Assembly: GCA_025465385.1 (NCBI GenBank)
Contig: JAODNG010000383.1
Location: 1-7,780 of the forward strand
Direction of reading: 5' to 3'
Source of the DNA: Pseudonocardiales bacterium
Lineage (GTDB): Bacteria > Actinomycetota > Actinomycetes > Mycobacteriales > Pseudonocardiaceae
DNA length: 7,780 nucleotides
The notes beneath the pieces were generated by a model, which saw nothing but the letters and a program-made list of their open reading frames with translations, searched no databases and was not told the origin of the DNA. The position numbers and the translations under genes were made by a program. Shown here piece after piece: positions 5,275 to 7,780 of the stretch. How positions within the stretch are numbered: position 1 is the stretch's first letter; every line of letters begins with the position of its first letter.

Positions 5275-6293
5275 CTAGCCGACCTCCTGGCCGCACCGAG
5301 GCCGACGCGATCCAATGCCGCGGCGGCAGTGTCGTCGCAGGCACACACCTGCACTTTCCCGCTGTGCTCAACCCACCAGGCCGCGCAGAGGGTCCGCAAT
5401 GCGTCCAATGGATCGCTGGCCGTCCCCTCGCTGTGCAGGAGCAAACTGCCATCGTCCACATCGACGCGCCAACCGGGCCGCGCCTGGATCCGCGTCTGCT
5501 CGATGGACCCACGCAGCACTCGAAGGTCGGCGCCGAGGTGACTGGGTCGGTGCTCTGGCGGCGCGGCCAGCAGGGCGACGGCGTCGGCGACTCCGGACAG
5601 CACCAGCAACGAATCCAGCTCTGCGGCTCTAGCCCCGGCGATGTCGGTATCAAGGCGGTCGCCGACCACCAGCGGTCGCTGTGCGCCAGCGCGCTCCATA
5701 GCGGTATCTAGTAGCGGCCGGGCCGGCTTGCCGGCGACCGTAGGCTCCCGGTCGGTTGCGGCCTGCAACGCCGCCACCATCGCGCCGTTGCCGGGCAGGA
5801 GACCCCGCTCGGTCGGCAACGTGCGGTCGACGTTGCACGCGACCCACATCGCGCCACCGCGGATCGCCAGGCAGGCTTCCGCCAGCTGGGTCCATCCAGT
5901 TCGCGGCGAGTGGCCCTGTACGACCGCGACCGGATCTTCCGACGCGGCAGTCACCGGCGTGAGGCCGACCAACCGCACCTCCGCGGCCAACGCGTCGGCG
6001 CCGACGATCAGCACAGCAGCGTCCGTTGGCAGCCGATTTGCCAGCAAGGCCCCCGCTGCCTGACCGCTGGTGACGATGTCCACTGCAGCTGTGGGTACGC
6101 CTAGCGCGGTGAGGTGCTCGGCAATCTCGTCGGGCGTCCGCGATGCGTTGTTGGTGACGAACTGCACCGCGTATCCAGCCTGGCGCAACTCGTTGATCAC
6201 GTCCGGCGCCTCGGGCACGGTCTCGGCTCCGCGGATCACGGTGCCATCAACGTCGAGCAACACCGCGTCATAGCCGTCCAGCGGACCGCTCAC
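5271..6293 (-). CDS. HAD-IIA family phosphatase, probable glycerol-3-phosphate phosphatase
   Basis: This 340-aa NagD-like (HAD-IIA) phosphatase shows motif I DVDGT (14-18, nucleophile D14 and acid D16), motif II VTNNAS (46-51), motif III Lys189 in VAGKPARPLL, and motif IV VVGDRLDTDIAGA (D212, D217). The C2-type cap lies between motifs II and III, as in the family. A C-terminal extension of roughly 90 residues (from about 248) follows the HAD fold; the mycobacterial orthologue Rv1692 has a GNAT-like domain there. Rv1692 was reported as a glycerol-3-phosphate phosphatase recycling phospholipid head groups; that activity is inferred here from synteny and motifs. The GTG start overlaps the TPR gene stop by 4 bp (GTGA) without a strong Shine-Dalgarno, so translation is probably coupled. 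Its own stop overlaps the 55-aa gene start. Confidence 0.9.
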   Translation of the reverse strand: MSGPLDGYDAVLLDVDGTVIRGAETVPEAPDVINELRQAGYAVQFVTNNASRTPDEIAEHLTALGVPTAAVDIVTSGQAAGALLANRLPTDAAVLIVGADALAAEVRLVGLTPVTAASEDPVAVVQGHSPRTGWTQLAEACLAIRGGAMWVACNVDRTLPTERGLLPGNGAMVAALQAATDREPTVAGKPARPLLDTAMERAGAQRPLVVGDRLDTDIAGARAAELDSLLVLSGVADAVALLAAPPEHRPSHLGADLRVLRGSIEQTRIQARPGWRVDVDDGSLLLHSEGTASDPLDALRTLCAAWWVEHSGKVQVCACDDTAAAALDRVGLGAARRSAR

Positions 6294-7204
6294 TCCGGTG
6301 CCGGCCGCTCACTGAGCTCGACAGCCCGCTCCGCGGCGTCGGTGGCCTCCTCCACGTCGACCTCGGCCGCAGCCAAGAACCACCGGATCGCGTCCTGCTC
6401 TCGACCGGCGGCGAGCAGGTTGTCCGCGTATGCGTAACGCAACCTGGCCCGCCACGGCTCCTCTCCCGCCGTCTCCAAGTCAGGCCCTTGCAAGGCGAGC
6501 ACCGCAGCATCGAACTGTCCGAGGTCGCGCCGTGCTCCGGCAGCCACTATCCGCAGCTCGACCGCCTCGTCCGTGCCGAGCTGCCGAGCCTCTGGACTCC
6601 GCGCGATCTCCAGGGCGCGCTCCGGCCGTCCCAACGCTCGTTCGCAGTCAGCCAGCACCGCCAGCCGCCCCGCATCAGCGCCCAGCCGTCGCGCGGCCCG
6701 CAGCTCTGACAATGCTTCGGACCATTCTCCGGCGTGATAGGCGGCGAGTCCGGCGACTTCTCGAACCGCAGCGACCCGGCCTGCCTTGCTGCGCGCGAAA
6801 CGCGCATGCGCAAGGGCCAGCTGAGGATCGTCGTCTAATAGCCGCGCGACCATCACCAGATGACTCCCAACGAGCTCCGCGAGGCCCTTCGGAAGAGTCA
6901 ACAGCTCTTGGCGGACATCTCGGTCCAACTCGCTGCCGTCTGCATCCGCCGGAAGCTCCAGACGCGCCGGTCCACCATCCTCCGGGGCGTCACCACGACG
7001 CTGCGCCGACGGTCGACCGCCGCCCTGAACTCGATTCTCGTCACGCCGGCCGTTTTGTGGTCGGCCGCCCCGACCAGCTACCCGCTCACCGTCAGCGGCG
7101 CGCTTCGCCAACCGCTTCTCTGCCGGGCGACCCCGAGACGCTCCGCTCCGGTTCTGGCTACCGGTGCGGTCCGCATCCCCGGTCGGATTCGGTCCGGCTG
7201 ACAC
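6290..7204 (-). CDS. TPR-like conserved actinobacterial protein with Arg/Gly-rich N-terminus
   Basis: The 304-aa protein has two parts. Residues 1-81 are low complexity and probably disordered, with 16 Arg and 16 Gly by my count (for example AGRGGRP, VQGGGRP). From about 84 a helical repeat domain follows, with conserved actinobacterial signatures DVRQEL (96-101), LPK (104-106), VMVARLLDDDP, VAAVREVAGLAAY, ELRIVAAGARRD and RLRYAYADNLLAAGRE, typical of TPR-like helical pairs. It corresponds in place to M. tuberculosis Rv1691. Function is unknown; TPR domains usually scaffold protein contacts, and the basic tail could bind nucleic acid. The GTG at 7204 has GAGAGG about 10 nt upstream; few other in-frame starts precede the folded domain. 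It lies 28 nt past the rRNA terminator and overlaps the phosphatase gene by 4 bp. Confidence 0.88.
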   Translation of the reverse strand: MSAGPNPTGDADRTGSQNRSGASRGRPAEKRLAKRAADGERVAGRGGRPQNGRRDENRVQGGGRPSAQRRGDAPEDGGPARLELPADADGSELDRDVRQELLTLPKGLAELVGSHLVMVARLLDDDPQLALAHARFARSKAGRVAAVREVAGLAAYHAGEWSEALSELRAARRLGADAGRLAVLADCERALGRPERALEIARSPEARQLGTDEAVELRIVAAGARRDLGQFDAAVLALQGPDLETAGEEPWRARLRYAYADNLLAAGREQDAIRWFLAAAEVDVEEATDAAERAVELSERPAPE

Positions 7205-7232
7205 GGTCGCGGATCCTCTCGTTGACAGAGGT

Positions 7233-7265
7233 AAAAGGGGCCCCTGGGTGGGGGCCCCTTTTTTT
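7233..7265 (-). terminator. Intrinsic terminator of the rRNA operon
   Basis: Arms at 7233-7244 and 7251-7262 form a perfect 12-bp stem (AAAAGGGGCCCC with GGGGCCCCTTTT) around a 6-nt loop. It begins 12 nt past the 5S 3' end. On the minus strand the stem ends in four Ts followed by ACC; on the plus strand the T-run is longer (seven Ts, 7259-7265). It can therefore act in both directions, but its position marks it as the end of the rRNA transcription unit. Confidence 0.9.
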
Positions 7266-7274
7266 GTGGGGTTG

Positions 7275-7394
7275 TGTTCGGCGGTGTCCTACTCTCCCAC
7301 ACCCTGGCGGGTGCAGTACCATCGGCGCTGGAGGGCTTAGCTTCCGGGTTCGGGATGGGTCCGGGCGTTTCCCCTCCGCTATGGCCGCCGTAAC
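7275..7394 (-). rRNA. rrf: 5S ribosomal RNA
   Basis: The minus strand reads GTTACGGCGGCCATAGCGG at the 5' end, then the conserved core CCCGAACCCGGAAGCTAAGC and the 3' end AGTAGGACACCGCCGAACA. These match actinobacterial 5S rRNA, and the two ends pair (ACGGCGG with CCGCCGA region). The length, about 119-120 nt, is normal. Exact ends may differ by one or two bases. It lies 60 nt after the 23S gene. Confidence 0.97.
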
Positions 7395-7454
7395 TCGTGT
7401 GGAGTTGTCGGGTGTGTGCCCGTGCTCCGGGAGCTGCACAGTGGATGCGTTTTG
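7395..7454 (-). other. 23S-5S internal transcribed spacer
   Basis: The 60-nt spacer contains no tRNA. On the minus strand it holds the short palindrome GCTCCCGGAGC and, just after it, CGGG-CACACA-CCCG, a 4-bp stem with a 6-nt loop flanked by GAG/CTC. These are plausible processing structures for RNase cleavage between 23S and 5S. Confidence 0.6.

Positions 7455-7780
<326 letters not shown>

Noticed and set aside
7222..7227. TTGACA on the plus strand resembling a -35 box
   Set aside because: No -10 element lies at proper spacing (the terminator stem occupies it), and no plus-strand gene follows.

Overview
The window is a high-GC actinobacterial chromosome segment (Actinomycetota; family not resolvable from this sequence alone). 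The 5S and 23S rRNA sequences are of actinobacterial type. The protein-coding order (TPR protein, HAD phosphatase, ~55-aa conserved protein, TlyA, NAD kinase, RecN) is the order I recall around Mycobacterium tuberculosis Rv1691-Rv1696. Every supported gene lies on the minus strand, so transcription runs from high to low coordinates.

Reading in the direction of transcription: the 3' end of a 23S rRNA gene enters at the right edge, followed by a short spacer, a complete 5S rRNA gene and a 12-bp GC-rich hairpin terminator. Only 28 nt beyond the terminator stem, a compact gene train begins. It holds a TPR-like protein with a disordered Arg/Gly-rich N-terminus, a HAD-IIA phosphatase (probable orthologue of the mycobacterial glycerol-3-phosphate phosphatase), a 55-residue conserved protein, the 2'-O-methyltransferase TlyA and NAD kinase. 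Three of the junctions are 4-bp GTGA/ATGA stop-start overlaps, which suggests translational coupling. The exception is a 95-bp gap before tlyA, which holds a degenerate 16-17 bp tandem repeat running into the tlyA ribosome binding site and start codon.

In the mycobacterial order nadK is followed directly by recN. Here about 1.9 kb separates them. This interval carries a two-domain VOC/glyoxalase-fold protein (Cfp30B-like), a one-domain PhnB-like VOC protein with noticeably lower GC, and a small unrecognised 73-aa protein with a possible C/H/C/C metal site. It looks like an accessory insertion in an otherwise conserved housekeeping locus. RecN then runs off the left edge, truncated just after its ABC signature motif.

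Most of the window is ordinary housekeeping sequence (ribosome, rRNA modification, NADP synthesis, DNA repair). I see no CRISPR array, transposase, phage gene or defence system. The points most worth a second look are the tlyA leader repeats with an in-frame mini-ORF that copies the MGRR start of TlyA, the VOC insertion, the orphan small protein, a changed linker motif in TlyA, and the rRNA operon placed immediately upstream of a gene train containing an rRNA methyltransferase.
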